A DNA stretch of 64,000 bases from Ascidiaceihabitans sp. (GCA_028248455.1 JAOKHV010000002.1:1-64000), one strand, 5' to 3'. Numbered from the stretch's first letter, positions 1-9,818 are shown. Numbers and translations are program-made. Notes: generated by a model from the sequence alone, not told the origin.

Positions 1-168
1 ATACATTAATGTATATGTAAACAAACAAAAATATGTCACCTTCTTAGCATGTAGCCAAAATTGACAGCACTAAAATACAACGAATAGTTGGTTAATGTAG
101 CATCGCTTTCGATGCCAGTGAGGTCGAAACACTGACATCGCTTGGTGCAATCGTTGCGAGGCAATACT
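1..168. other. AT-rich intergenic stretch downstream of cobO
   Basis: No gene is visible. The first 14 bases are a perfect AT-rich palindrome (ATACATTAATGTAT). A short GCATCG/CGATGC hairpin lies at 100-115, but no T-run follows it on either strand, so it is not a convincing terminator for cobO. Confidence 0.5.
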
Positions 169-777
169 TTAAAACTCAACGCCCTTTTGAGCCTTGATCC
201 CATCACGGAAAGGGTGCTTCACGTTGCCCATCTCTGTGACCATATCCGCGGCTTCGATCAGCTCTTCTTTCGCATTCCGCCCTGTCAAAACAACGTGGGT
301 CATGAATGGCTTTTCGGTCTGCAAGAATTCAACGACTTCATCGATGTCCAAATAGTCATTGCGCAACGCGATATTGATCTCGTCCAGCAGCACGAAATCA
401 ATCTTTGGATCCAGAATCACTCCCTTGGCCTTTTCCCATCCCGCACGCGCCGCCGCGATGTCACGTTCGCGGTCTTGGGTTTCCCATGTGAAACCCTCAC
501 CAGAGACAATAAATTTGCACTCGTCCGCAAAGCGTTCCGTTAGAAATGTACGCTCACCAGTTGCCCAATTTCCCTTGATGAACTGGACAACAGCACAGGG
601 CATTTCATGGGCGATGCAGCGCATTATCATGCCGAAACCACTGGATGATTTGCCTTTGCCTGGCCCCGTGTGGACAACGATCAAACCCTTCTCTTCGGTC
701 TTGGTCTCCATCATGCGATCACGGGCCGCTTTGATCTTTTTCATTTTCTCAGTGTGGCGTGTGTTTTCGTCGGTCAT
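169..777 (-). CDS. cobO: cob(I)yrinic acid a,c-diamide adenosyltransferase CobO
   Basis: Cytoplasmic ATP:corrinoid adenosyltransferase (CobO/CobA/BtuR family). It transfers the 5'-deoxyadenosyl group of ATP to the reduced cobalt of cobyrinic acid a,c-diamide, the step after cobalt insertion. The 202-residue length is normal. The P-loop TGPGKGKSSS is at about residues 37-46, and the C-terminal GRNAKEELIEAADMVTEM segment is typical of the family. I start it at the ATG at 777, where GGAG lies upstream, rather than at a codon 12 bases earlier. It is divergent from the riboswitch-led corrin operon, so it needs its own promoter in the short gap or is controlled separately. Confidence 0.95.
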   Translation of the reverse strand: MTDENTRHTEKMKKIKAARDRMMETKTEEKGLIVVHTGPGKGKSSSGFGMIMRCIAHEMPCAVVQFIKGNWATGERTFLTERFADECKFIVSGEGFTWETQDRERDIAAARAGWEKAKGVILDPKIDFVLLDEINIALRNDYLDIDEVVEFLQTEKPFMTHVVLTGRNAKEELIEAADMVTEMGNVKHPFRDGIKAQKGVEF

Positions 778-819
778 GTGAGGCTCCACAAATACTTGAC
801 AATATGGGGGGACGGGCGC

Positions 820-1070
820 AAACCAATCCTTGCTGGTGCCTGTGTTAAATCAGGTGAAAAGGGAATGCGATACGGGAAATGTTTTCCCCGAAACGCAGCC
901 GCCCCCGCGACCGTGACCGGAGAGGTTGCCCAACACCACTGATCGCAAGATCGGGAAGGTCGGGTATACCGCGAGAGAAATCTCAGATCCGCAAGCCGGG
1001 AGACCTGCCAGCATCGACGTTATGTGAACCGGACGGGGTGTTCCGGGCATGCGGGTCCCCATGCGCGGGG
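820..1070 (+). promoter_or_regulatory. adenosylcobalamin riboswitch upstream of the corrin operon
   Basis: The stretch has the conserved cobalamin-riboswitch features in order: the GGTGCC start near 835, the AGGTGAAAAGGGAA segment near 852-865, GCCGCCCCCGCGACCGTGA near 898-916, and the B12 box AAGCCGGGAGACCTGCC near 993-1009. After the aptamer a GCATG/CATGC hairpin with C/G-rich flanks (1047-1064) sits before the first start codon and is a plausible expression platform. B12 binding is expected to lower expression of the downstream genes. The platform mechanism (terminator or ribosome-site sequestration) is inferred. Confidence 0.93.
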
Positions 1071-1115
1071 TTTCGGATGGCCCTACTCTTTCCCTCTAAA
1101 TTTGAGGCCAAAAGA

Positions 1116-1514
1116 ATGACTGATACAAGTATTTTAGAACCCGTTGAATTGCTGGTCTGTACGACTTGCAAGATGGGCCAAGCTATTGAAGACGACGCTC
1201 TGCGCCCTGGCAATCTGCTACACAAAGCCATGTTGGAACAAGATTTGCCGGAACACGTGACAGTACGTGCCGTTGAATGTTTCACAAACTGCCAAGGCGG
1301 CTGCAACATCATGATGCGCGGCGGAAATCGCTATGCTTATGTTTATGGTAACCTAGACCCAGAAACGCAGGTCGAAATCATCACAGATGGCGTTACCCGC
1401 TACTACAATGCCGCTGACGGGTTTGTGCCTTGGCGCGAACGCCCTGAACACTTCCGCAAGAACTGCGTTGCCCGAATCCCACCACTTAATTTGCCACAGG
1501 ATGCTGCCAAATGA
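1116..1514 (+). CDS. DUF1636 cysteine-rich metal-binding-like protein (paralogue 1)
   Basis: A 132-residue member of the DUF1636 family, often found beside cobalamin genes and of unproven function. It has an N-terminal CTTC pair (C15, C18) and a second cluster CFTNCQGGC (C55, C59, C63). The layout resembles thioredoxin-like [2Fe-2S] ferredoxins, so metal or Fe-S binding is likely. I chose the ATG at 1116 because it lies after the riboswitch, whereas the longer open frame would start inside the aptamer. It is the first gene under the riboswitch and overlaps cobW by 4 bases, which suggests a role in cobalt handling or redox support for the corrin pathway. That role is inference. Confidence 0.85.
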   Translation: MTDTSILEPVELLVCTTCKMGQAIEDDALRPGNLLHKAMLEQDLPEHVTVRAVECFTNCQGGCNIMMRGGNRYAYVYGNLDPETQVEIITDGVTRYYNAADGFVPWRERPEHFRKNCVARIPPLNLPQDAAK

Positions 1515-2545
1515 GCGATCTAGCCAAACTTCCCGTCACCGTAATCACTGGTTTCTTGGGTGCGGGTAAAACCACCCTCATCCGTCACCTTATTCAAAAC
1601 CCACAGGGCAAACGGTTGGCAGTGGTCGTCAACGAATTTGGCGATGTCGGTGTCGACGGTGAAATCCTGAAATCCTGCGCGATCCCTGATTGCCCAGCCG
1701 AAAACATCATGGAGCTGTCCAACGGTTGCATCTGCTGCACCGTGGCTGACGATTTCATCCCGACGATTGAAGCGTTGATGGCGCTAGAGCCACGCCCCGA
1801 TCACATCCTGATTGAGACATCAGGCTTGGCCCTGCCAAAGCCATTGTTGAAAGCCTTCAATTGGCCTGACATCCGCTCGAAAATCACCGTCGACGGTGTG
1901 ATCGCCTTGGCCGATGCCGAAGCTGTGGCTGATGGCCGTTTCGCCCCCAACGTCGCGGCAGTAGACGCCCAGCGCGAGGCAGACGATTCACTGGATCACG
2001 AGACCCCATTGTCCGAAGTGTTCGAGGATCAAATCAGCTGCGCTGACATCATTCTGTTGACCAAGACTGATCTTGCTGGTGCCGATGGCATCGCAAAAGC
2101 CCGCGCTGTAATCGAAGCTGAATCGCCGCGTCCAATTCCAATCGTTGAAATCTCTGAAGGCGTTGTTGATCCCCGCGTGATCCTTGGTCTAGCGGCAGCC
2201 GCCGAAGACGACATGGACGCACGACCATCACACCACGATGGGCATGATGATCACGAACACGATGATTTTGAATCTATCGTGGTCGACATCCCTGAAATCG
2301 CAGATCCTGCAGACTTGGTCGCACGCATTGAAGCCATGGCCAAGGATCAGAACATCCTACGCGTCAAAGGATATGCCGCGGTCAAAGGCAAACCAATGCG
2401 CCTTTTGGTGCAAGCCGTTGGTGCCCGCGTGCGTCAGCAATACGACCAACCATGGGGCACAACAGAGCGCCGCGGTCGTCTGGTTGTAATTGCTGAACAT
2501 GACCACGTGAACCCTGACGCAATCCGCGCAGCGCTTGTCGACTAA
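1511..2545 (+). CDS. cobW: CobW, G3E-family GTPase for cobalamin biosynthesis
   Basis: A 344-residue G3E P-loop GTPase. Walker A is GFLGAGKT (residues 14-21). The metal-binding CICC motif is at residues 73-76, followed by a His/Asp-rich segment at about 238-253 and the C-terminal CobW domain. CobW proteins are thought to deliver cobalt to the CobNST chelatase in a GTP-dependent way. The start overlaps the DUF1636 stop (ATGA), and cobN begins 6 bases after its stop, which places the putative metallochaperone directly beside the chelatase subunit it would serve. Confidence 0.95.
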   Translation: MSDLAKLPVTVITGFLGAGKTTLIRHLIQNPQGKRLAVVVNEFGDVGVDGEILKSCAIPDCPAENIMELSNGCICCTVADDFIPTIEALMALEPRPDHILIETSGLALPKPLLKAFNWPDIRSKITVDGVIALADAEAVADGRFAPNVAAVDAQREADDSLDHETPLSEVFEDQISCADIILLTKTDLAGADGIAKARAVIEAESPRPIPIVEISEGVVDPRVILGLAAAAEDDMDARPSHHDGHDDHEHDDFESIVVDIPEIADPADLVARIEAMAKDQNILRVKGYAAVKGKPMRLLVQAVGARVRQQYDQPWGTTERRGRLVVIAEHDHVNPDAIRAALVD

Positions 2546-2551
2546 GCTGAC

Positions 2552-5500
2552 ATGCACGTCGTCTTTCGCGAAAGCCACGGGTTAGAGGAATCGGAAACCC
2601 CATTTGATCTGCAGCAATCGCCTGCGGATCTTGTGGTGTTGTCCTTCTCCGACAGTGACCTTGGTGCCTTCGCGGCTGGCTGGCATCGTGGGGATGGCAA
2701 ACTGCCAGCCCTACGCCTTGCCAATTTGACAGCTCTAAAACATCCGCTGTCCGTTGATACCTATGTCGAACAAACCCTTGAGGGCGCAAAAGGTATCCTA
2801 ATCCGTTTGATCGGCGGGTACGCCTACTGGTCATATGGCCTGCAACAAGTTGAAGCCTTGTGTCGTGCAAAGAGCATTGCTTTGGCCGTGCTCCCTGCGG
2901 ATGGCCGAACAGATACACGGCTTGATGAGGTCTCAACTCTTCCTGTCTCAACCCTGCGCCGCCTATCCCACCTGTGTGATCAAGGTGGTGAAGTAGCGGC
3001 CCAAGCAGCCCTTGCGCAATTGTCCCTTGCTGCTGGTCTTTATGCGGGTCCGGTGCGCGGTGCAAAAGGCGTACCTAGCGTTGGGGCATGGACACCGGAA
3101 CACGGTGTAACCTGTCCTGTTGCCGCCTTTGCCCCAGACAGCGAAAACCCCCGCGTCCTCATCAGTTTTTATCGCGCCTATCTCACTTCTGCGGATATGG
3201 CTCCCATCACAGCCTTGTTCGAAAGCCTTAGGGCAAAGGGCTGCGATGTCGTCGCGCTGTTTGCACCATCTCTAAAGGCACCAGACGCCGCCACTTGGCT
3301 GCGCCGACAAACCCTCGCGCTAAAGCCTGATGCGATTATCAACGCCACTTCGTTTTCCGGCAAAGGAGCTGACGGCACCTCTCCTTTAGACGCGGCGGGC
3401 GTTCCGGTTTTCCAAGTTGCCCTTTCCACGTCGCGGCGCAAAGCCTGGAATGAAGAAGAACGCGGGCTTTCTCCAACAGACCTCGCCATGCACGTTGTCC
3501 TGCCAGAAGTAGACGGCCGCATTTTTTCGGGCGTCACCTCTTTTAAAGAGCCGCGCAAAAAAGACCACGACCTGCAATTTGCCCGTTTTGCCCACCGTGT
3601 TGAACCCCCACGGATTGAGGCAATCACGAAACGTGTCATCCGGTGGATTACACTTGGGCAAAACAACAACGCCGATCTGACACCCGCAATCGTCCTCTCC
3701 ACCTATCCAGGCAAAGACTGGCAAATGGCGCACGCCGTTGGGTTGGATGCCATAGCTTCAACCGATGCCATTCTCGATGACCTAAACGATGCTGGGTGGG
3801 CGACCCAAAGTGCTGCGCCACTTGAAGCCAGCCTTGGGACAGAAACCATCGCATGGTATCTGGCCGATTATCAGGCAGCGCTGCAAACGTTGCCGCAAAC
3901 ATTGCAAGACGACCTATCAAACGCATGGGGCAACCCCTCTGACGATCCGGCGTTTCGCGATGGTGCGCTACACTTTTCCGCCACCCGCAGGGGCGCGGCG
4001 CTGATCGCGTTGCAGCCAGAACGAGGCGAGCGCGATGTACGTGATGACGATTACCACGACCTCGCCCGTGTTCCACGCCATGGCTATGTCGCGTTTTATC
4101 TTTGGCTGCGCCATACGATCAAAGCCGATGCGCTGATCCACGTCGGTGCCCATGGCACATTAGAATGGCTACCCGGCAAATCAGTTGCCTTGTCAGATGA
4201 ATGCTGGCCCGAAGCTTTGGTTGCTGATCTGCCAGTCATCTATCCGTTCATCGTTAATGACCCCGGCGAAGCTGCCCAAGCAAAGCGGCGCATTGGCGCT
4301 GTCACCTTGGGGCACATCCCACCACCGATGAAGGACAGTAAAACCCCTGACCAGTTTTTGCGACTTGAAACCCTGCTAGATGAATTTTCGAACGCCGACG
4401 GATTAGACCCCCGCCGCCGCGACCGCTTGCAAGCTGACATTCGTTCAGAGGCCCAAGCCATCGGCGTTGAGGCTGATCTGGGCCTAGACACGGCCACCTC
4501 TACCGCAGAGGCGCTAACTCGCATCGATCGCTTTGTCTGCGACATCAAAGAAAGCCAGTTTGGTGACGGCCTGCATATCTATGGCCGCGCACCCGTTGTC
4601 TCAGGCACCTTTGATGCAACGCAATCTGCACAAGGCGAACAAACCGGACTGATTGATGCCCTTGCTGGCAAACGGATCGACGCGGGACCATCGGGATCGC
4701 CATATCGTGGCCGCACCGATGTACTCCCCACAGGGCGCAATTTATTTACGACCGATCCGCGATCAGTACCAACACGTTCTGCATATACCCAAGGCGTCAA
4801 ACTGGCTGAAGAACTGGTGCGCCGTCACCTGCAGGAAGAAGGCGATTGGCCCAAAGGATTGATCGTCGACCTGTGGGGGTCCGCCACCATGCGTACCGCT
4901 GGCGAAGAATTTGCGATGGCGTTACATCTACTAGGTGTGAAACCCGTTTGGGATGAAGGATCGGAACGGGTTTCTGGAATCGAAATTATACCGATCACTG
5001 AACTGGAACGCCCACGCCTTGATGTCACCCTGCGCGTTTCTGGCCTGTTTCGCGATGTGTTCCCAACCCTCTCAGCCTTATTTTCCCAAGCCATCCGCGC
5101 CCTGTCCAAACGTGACGAAGCCGCCGACTGGAACCCATATGCTGGCAAAGACGCCGAAGATCGTGTATTTGGCCCGGCCCCTGCCAGCTATGGCCTTGGC
5201 ATGGGTGCATTGGTGGAAACCTATGACGAGGAAAGCCGCGCTGCTGCAGGCGCTGCATGGCTAAAGGCCAGCTCATATGCACTGGACGGTCAAAACATCA
5301 CACTGAACGCAGAGGGCATCAAAGCCCGTGTTGCGGCAGCTGACAGCTTTGTTCATCCACAGGACCTGCCTGAAACTGATCTGTTGCTTGCCGTTGATTA
5401 CGCCACTCACGAGGCGGGTTTTGCGGCTGCAAAGACCGCAACGGGTGGCGGCGACATCAAGCTTTATCACCTAGACAACACCGTTGCAGGCAAACCCCGT

Positions 5501-5845
5501 GCACGCACCTTGTCCGAGGAAATCGCCCGTGTTGTCCACGCCCGCGCAGCCAATTCGGACTGGATTGCCGGTATGCAACGTCACGGTTTTCGCGGCGCTG
5601 CCGAAATCGCAGCAACCTTGGATCACATGGCTGCATTCGCACATCTGGCCCAAGTGGTCCCGGCCCATCTATTCGATCTTTATTATGACGCCACCCTTGG
5701 CGAAGACGGCGTTGTCTCATTCCTAGAAGACGCCAACCCCGAAGCCCTTGCAGCCATGCGTGATCGTTTCAACGCGCTACATGACGCTGGCTTATGGAAC
5801 ACGCGGCGCAATTCGATTGCCGCTGAATTGGAACGGTTGTCGTGA
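2552..5845 (+). CDS. cobN: cobaltochelatase large subunit CobN
   Basis: A 1097-residue CobN/magnesium-chelatase H-type subunit. It binds hydrogenobyrinic acid a,c-diamide and, with the AAA+ partners CobS and CobT, inserts cobalt using ATP. The family block VGAHGTLEWLPGKSVALSD is clear at about residues 530-548, as is GRNLFTTDPRSVPT near 728. The protein is shorter than the Pseudomonas denitrificans enzyme (1275 residues), but both conserved ends are present. No cobS or cobT lies in this window. Its stop overlaps the GTG start of cobG by 4 bases. Confidence 0.95.
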   Translation: MHVVFRESHGLEESETPFDLQQSPADLVVLSFSDSDLGAFAAGWHRGDGKLPALRLANLTALKHPLSVDTYVEQTLEGAKGILIRLIGGYAYWSYGLQQVEALCRAKSIALAVLPADGRTDTRLDEVSTLPVSTLRRLSHLCDQGGEVAAQAALAQLSLAAGLYAGPVRGAKGVPSVGAWTPEHGVTCPVAAFAPDSENPRVLISFYRAYLTSADMAPITALFESLRAKGCDVVALFAPSLKAPDAATWLRRQTLALKPDAIINATSFSGKGADGTSPLDAAGVPVFQVALSTSRRKAWNEEERGLSPTDLAMHVVLPEVDGRIFSGVTSFKEPRKKDHDLQFARFAHRVEPPRIEAITKRVIRWITLGQNNNADLTPAIVLSTYPGKDWQMAHAVGLDAIASTDAILDDLNDAGWATQSAAPLEASLGTETIAWYLADYQAALQTLPQTLQDDLSNAWGNPSDDPAFRDGALHFSATRRGAALIALQPERGERDVRDDDYHDLARVPRHGYVAFYLWLRHTIKADALIHVGAHGTLEWLPGKSVALSDECWPEALVADLPVIYPFIVNDPGEAAQAKRRIGAVTLGHIPPPMKDSKTPDQFLRLETLLDEFSNADGLDPRRRDRLQADIRSEAQAIGVEADLGLDTATSTAEALTRIDRFVCDIKESQFGDGLHIYGRAPVVSGTFDATQSAQGEQTGLIDALAGKRIDAGPSGSPYRGRTDVLPTGRNLFTTDPRSVPTRSAYTQGVKLAEELVRRHLQEEGDWPKGLIVDLWGSATMRTAGEEFAMALHLLGVKPVWDEGSERVSGIEIIPITELERPRLDVTLRVSGLFRDVFPTLSALFSQAIRALSKRDEAADWNPYAGKDAEDRVFGPAPASYGLGMGALVETYDEESRAAAGAAWLKASSYALDGQNITLNAEGIKARVAAADSFVHPQDLPETDLLLAVDYATHEAGFAAAKTATGGGDIKLYHLDNTVAGKPRARTLSEEIARVVHARAANSDWIAGMQRHGFRGAAEIAATLDHMAAFAHLAQVVPAHLFDLYYDATLGEDGVVSFLEDANPEALAAMRDRFNALHDAGLWNTRRNSIAAELERLS

Positions 5846-6987
5846 GTGGCCCCGAAATCAAAGGTTGGTGCCCCGGTGCCTTGCGCCCCATGCAATCTGG
5901 TGACGGGTTGATCACGCGGGTGCGGCCACGCTTGGGGCAACTTTCCAATACACAGGCGCTTGGGCTTTGCGACGCATCTGCGACCTTTGGCAACGGTATC
6001 ATCGACCTCACCAATCGCGCTAACTTGCAACTGCGCGGGATCAAACCACACAATCATCAAGCGGTTGTTGATGCATTGCTTGCGCTCGACCTACTTGATG
6101 AAACCCCTGAACTCGAAGCGCGGCGCAACATCATCTGTGCTCCACTGCGATCAACGGATGGCCTGACGGCCCGCCTTGCGCTTGAGCTCACAGAACGCCT
6201 AGCTGAACTTCCAGAGTTACCCGGAAAATTCGGCTTTGCCATCGATGTCGATGGCCCACCCCAACTTAGCGATGCACCGGCCGATATTCGGATCGAAACA
6301 GGCCCCTCTGGATTGATCGTTCGCGCCGATGGCTCACCCCTTGGCATGCGTGTCACTACAGACACGGCAATTAACGACCTGATAAGCATCGCACGTTGGT
6401 TCGCACAAAACCGCGACAACGATATACGGCGCATGGCCGCACATCTTGGGTCAGTGCCTTTGCCCCTTCGTTTCGCGCGCGAAACCTCTCATAAGCCTGC
6501 GGCACAACTTGTGCCCGCACAACTGCCCCAAGGGCGCGTTTTTGGTGCACCATTTGGCAGCTTACCCACCACAGAATTACGCGCGTTATTGGCTTCAAAC
6601 TCAACTTCAACACTGACGCTCACGCATTCACGCATGTTTCTTCTGAGCGGCCAATTAGACGCCGGAGAAACCAGCTTTATTACCACACCAGACGCACCTG
6701 AACTTGGCGTAGATGCCTGCCCCGGTGCACCAGCTTGCACGGCCACCCAACAAAGCACCCGAGCCATTGCACGTGCACTCACCCCACATCTTAAGGGTCG
6801 GTCATTGCACGTATCGGGCTGTACCAAAGGTTGTGCGCGACCGCGCAATGCTGATGTCGTGCTTGTAGGGCAGAACGGCGGCTTTGACCTTGTTTTGAAC
6901 GGGGTTTCGTGGGATGTCCCAGTGCTGCAAGGGATCAAACCCGACTCTGTTATAGACGCCGTGATCAACGAATTAGGACGCCACTGA
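5842..6987 (+). CDS. cobG: precorrin-3B synthase CobG
   Basis: Oxygen-dependent Fe-S monooxygenase that converts precorrin-3A to precorrin-3B. It marks the aerobic route to cobalamin. The 381-residue protein has the nitrite/sulfite-reductase-like ferredoxin fold. The four cluster cysteines are visible as C293-x5-C299 and C327-x3-C331. The gene starts with GTG inside the cobN stop (GTGA) and its own stop overlaps the cobH start, so translation is probably coupled. Confidence 0.95.
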   Translation: MSGPEIKGWCPGALRPMQSGDGLITRVRPRLGQLSNTQALGLCDASATFGNGIIDLTNRANLQLRGIKPHNHQAVVDALLALDLLDETPELEARRNIICAPLRSTDGLTARLALELTERLAELPELPGKFGFAIDVDGPPQLSDAPADIRIETGPSGLIVRADGSPLGMRVTTDTAINDLISIARWFAQNRDNDIRRMAAHLGSVPLPLRFARETSHKPAAQLVPAQLPQGRVFGAPFGSLPTTELRALLASNSTSTLTLTHSRMFLLSGQLDAGETSFITTPDAPELGVDACPGAPACTATQQSTRAIARALTPHLKGRSLHVSGCTKGCARPRNADVVLVGQNGGFDLVLNGVSWDVPVLQGIKPDSVIDAVINELGRH

Positions 6988-7616
6988 TGCCATACACCTA
7001 TGAGACCGATGGCGCGACCATCTACAAAGGCAGCTTTGCCACCATCAGGGCAGAAGCCGATTTGGCCCGTTTTGACGACAATCACGAAAGCATCGCAGTA
7101 CGCATGATCCATGCAGCTGGCATGGTTGATCTAGCACAACATGTGCACTTTTCAGATACCTTCGGCCCAGCAGCCCGCGCCGCATTGAAAAATGGCGCGC
7201 CGATCCTGTGCGATGCCTACATGGTGTCCGAGGGTGTTACGCGCAAACGTCTGCCTGCAGACAATGAAGTGATCTGTACCCTGCGTGATCCACGGGTTCC
7301 TGACATGGCCAAAGAGATGTCCAATACGCGCTCCGCTGCGGCACTTGAATTGTGGCGTCCACACCTTGAGGGCGCATTGGTCGCTATTGGCAATGCTCCA
7401 ACTGCGCTGTTCCATTTGTTGAACATGTTAGAAGACCCCGACTGCCCACGTCCCGCCGCTATCATCGGGTGCCCTGTTGGTTTCATCGGTGCCGCAGAAA
7501 GCAAAGAAGCGTTGCGCGAAGCCAACCCGTTACCATGGGCCATTGTTGAAGGCCGCTTGGGCGGATCCGCAATTACAGTGGCTGCGATCAATGCTATAGC
7601 GAGCCGTGTAGAATGA
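6987..7616 (+). CDS. cobH: precorrin-8X methylmutase CobH
   Basis: Moves the C-11 methyl group of precorrin-8X to C-12, giving hydrogenobyrinic acid. The 209-residue length is typical. The conserved RMIHAAGMVD segment carries the catalytic histidine at residue 42. The ATG at 6987 overlaps the cobG stop by one base (TGATG). The open frame extends further upstream, but that would run into cobG. The stop overlaps cobI by 4 bases. Confidence 0.95.
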   Translation: MPYTYETDGATIYKGSFATIRAEADLARFDDNHESIAVRMIHAAGMVDLAQHVHFSDTFGPAARAALKNGAPILCDAYMVSEGVTRKRLPADNEVICTLRDPRVPDMAKEMSNTRSAAALELWRPHLEGALVAIGNAPTALFHLLNMLEDPDCPRPAAIIGCPVGFIGAAESKEALREANPLPWAIVEGRLGGSAITVAAINAIASRVE

Positions 7617-8341
7617 GTGCTGGTACAATATATGGCGTTGGCCTTGGCCCAGGTGATCCTGATTTATTAAGCGTGAAATCTGACCGTTTGGTGCGTAACG
7701 CCAAAAATGTTGCCTTTTTCCGCAAGGCAGGACGCAAAGGCCAATCAAGGCAGATTGCTGAATCTATGCTGCCCGAGGGCGTCATCGAATTCGCGATGGA
7801 ATACCCAGTCACCACTGAAATTCCGCTGAGTGATCCGCGTTACAACGAAATCCTTGTTGCGTTCTACGAGGATTGCGCGACACACCTGCGTGCCCTCGCC
7901 CAATCTGGCGAAGACGTTGTTGTCTTGTGTGAAGGTGATCCGTTTTTCTACGGTTCGTTCATGCACATGTATGAACGCCTGAAAAATGATGTGCCTGTTG
8001 ATGTGGTTCCTGCGATCACTGGTATGTCGGGCGCGTGGACGGCCACTGGTCATCCAATCACTTGGGGCGATGATGTTCTGACCGTTCTGATGGGCACCCT
8101 GCCCGAAGACGAATTGTCCCGCCGCATGGCAGACACAGACGCATTGGTCGTGATGAAAATTGGCCGCAACATCGCGAAAGTGCGCAGTGCACTGCGCACT
8201 GCTGGAAAATTCGATGACGCGTGGATTGTTGAGTTCGCAACGATGCCAAACCAAACCGTCAGCAAGCTAAGCGAAGCAGGTGAAAAAGTGACGCCTTACT
8301 TCTCAATCATCGTGGTTCACGGTCAGGGTCGCCGTCCATGA
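7613..8341 (+). CDS. cobI: precorrin-2 C(20)-methyltransferase CobI
   Basis: SAM-dependent methyltransferase of the tetrapyrrole methylase family that makes precorrin-3A from precorrin-2. At 242 residues it has the family GVGLGPGDPDLLSVK motif at the N-terminus, CEGDPFFYGSFM in the middle (about residues 104-115) and PAITGMSGAW after it. ATGA overlaps join it to cobH and cobJ. Confidence 0.95.
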   Translation: MSAGTIYGVGLGPGDPDLLSVKSDRLVRNAKNVAFFRKAGRKGQSRQIAESMLPEGVIEFAMEYPVTTEIPLSDPRYNEILVAFYEDCATHLRALAQSGEDVVVLCEGDPFFYGSFMHMYERLKNDVPVDVVPAITGMSGAWTATGHPITWGDDVLTVLMGTLPEDELSRRMADTDALVVMKIGRNIAKVRSALRTAGKFDDAWIVEFATMPNQTVSKLSEAGEKVTPYFSIIVVHGQGRRP

Positions 8342-9090
8342 GCGGTAGCGTTGTCATAGCTGGTATTGGACCAGGTGATGATGATCTTGTCACGCCGCAA
8401 GTCACTGACGCCTTGGCCAAGGCGACCGACATTGTTGGCTACTTTCCCTATGTGGATCGCATTGCGCCGCGCGACGGTCTAACGCGCCACGGCAGCGACA
8501 ACCGAGTTGAGATTGACCGCTCCCAACATGCACTGGAAATGGCACTTGAAGGGAAACATGTCGTCGTCGTTTCATCCGGTGACCCCGGTGTGTTTGCAAT
8601 GGCTGCCGCTGTTTTTGAAGCGCTTGAAAACGGGCCTAAGGATTGGCTGAACATTGATATCAGCGTTCTGCCCGGCATCACTGCAATGTTGGCTGCATCT
8701 GCACGTGCCGGTGCGCCCCTTGGTCATGATTTCTGCGCCATCAATTTAAGTGACAATCTTAAACCATGGTCCATCATCGAAAAACGGTTGCGCCTAGCGG
8801 CCGAAGCCGATTTTGCTATGGCCTTTTATAACCCACGCAGCAAATCACGACCTGAAGGGTTTGAGCGCACACTTGAAATTCTCAAAGATGCCTGTGGCGA
8901 TGATCGTCCCGTTATCTTCGCGCGTAACGTGTCGCGCCCTGATGAAACGATCAAGATTGTACCACTGTCACAAACCACACCGGACATGGCAGACATGCGC
9001 ACGATGGTTTTGGTGGGCTCCAGCCAAACGCGCATTATCGAGCGCGAGATTGGCCCGATTGTTTACACACCAAGATCGCTTACCAAATGA
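8338..9090 (+). CDS. cobJ: precorrin-3B C(17)-methyltransferase CobJ
   Basis: Methylates C-17 of precorrin-3B and drives ring contraction to precorrin-4. At 250 residues it shows GIGPGDDDLVTPQ at the N-terminus, SSGDPGVFAMAA at about residues 79-90, LPGITAMLAASA, and the characteristic AFYNPRSKSRPEGFERTLEI block near residue 161. Its 3' end overlaps the convergent cobK gene by 28 bases. Confidence 0.95.
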   Translation: MSGSVVIAGIGPGDDDLVTPQVTDALAKATDIVGYFPYVDRIAPRDGLTRHGSDNRVEIDRSQHALEMALEGKHVVVVSSGDPGVFAMAAAVFEALENGPKDWLNIDISVLPGITAMLAASARAGAPLGHDFCAINLSDNLKPWSIIEKRLRLAAEADFAMAFYNPRSKSRPEGFERTLEILKDACGDDRPVIFARNVSRPDETIKIVPLSQTTPDMADMRTMVLVGSSQTRIIEREIGPIVYTPRSLTK

Positions 9091-9818
9091 GCCAGCCAGT
9101 CCAAAACCTCTTGTGCAGTTCCCACTTCTGGGCGTGCGGTGATGTGCGGACGGTCGATCATAATGATCGGAATATTCAAGGCGCGGGCCGCGTCAATTTT
9201 AGCACGTGCCCCATTGCCCCCGGCATTTTTAGCAACAACCAATTCGATCTTATGATCCCGCATCAAGGCCGTGTCGTTCTCGACACTAAAGGGCCCTTGA
9301 TCAACGATGATACTACGGTTTGGCAATGGCACTTCGCCACTTGGGGCATCCACAAGGCGCAACAGGTATTGATGCTGCGGGCACGGTGCAAAGGCGTCCA
9401 AATGCATACGACCAATCGCCAACATCACTTTTTGCGCAGGTCCGCCGAGCGCGGCAACAGCACCATCAATGTCCGCAACATGTCGCCAATGATCGCCCGC
9501 TTGCGCAACCCATTTGGGTCGCGTCAAAGCCAGCAATTGCGCATTCGTTTGCGCACATGCGGCAACCGCATTCATACTCATTTGGGCAGCGAACGGATGG
9601 GTCGCATCGACCACATGCGTGATAGCGTTTTCAGCAATGTATTTGACCAATCCTTCAACACCACCAAAACCACCAATGCGCGTGGGCAAAGGTTGGCGTT
9701 TGGGGCGTGCAACACGACCCGCGTAGGAAAACGTAGCGTTAATGCCAGCGTCATGCAGAACATGGGCCAAACCCGTGGCCTCTGTGGTGCCGCCAAGGAT
9801 AAGCAGGTGATCTGTCAT
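9063..9818 (-). CDS. cobK: precorrin-6A reductase CobK, inverted inside the operon
   Basis: NAD(P)H-dependent reduction of precorrin-6A to precorrin-6B. The 251-residue protein opens with LILGGTTEATGLA and contains VVDATHPFAAQMS (about residues 66-78) and the C-terminal VVAKNAGGNGARAKIDAARAL stretch, all family hallmarks. It is the only gene of this block on the minus strand. Its start codon is interlocked with that of cobL in the four bases CATG (9816-9819), and its 3' end overlaps cobJ. Its promoter must therefore lie inside cobL, and its mRNA would be antisense to the main operon at both ends. Confidence 0.93.
   Translation of the reverse strand: MTDHLLILGGTTEATGLAHVLHDAGINATFSYAGRVARPKRQPLPTRIGGFGGVEGLVKYIAENAITHVVDATHPFAAQMSMNAVAACAQTNAQLLALTRPKWVAQAGDHWRHVADIDGAVAALGGPAQKVMLAIGRMHLDAFAPCPQHQYLLRLVDAPSGEVPLPNRSIIVDQGPFSVENDTALMRDHKIELVVAKNAGGNGARAKIDAARALNIPIIMIDRPHITARPEVGTAQEVLDWLAHLVSDLGV

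Noticed and set aside
1-16. ATACATTAATGTAT palindrome as operator or origin element
   Set aside because: It is one short AT-rich palindrome at the window edge with no neighbouring gene or repeats to give it meaning.
879-1115. Longer N-terminus for the first DUF1636 gene
   Set aside because: The extension would translate the cobalamin riboswitch itself. The ATG at 1116 gives the normal family length.
2382-3065. 227-codon minus-strand frame over cobW/cobN
   Set aside because: It has biased, repetitive Arg/Gln/His composition typical of antisense translation; cobW and cobN cover the DNA with strong motifs.
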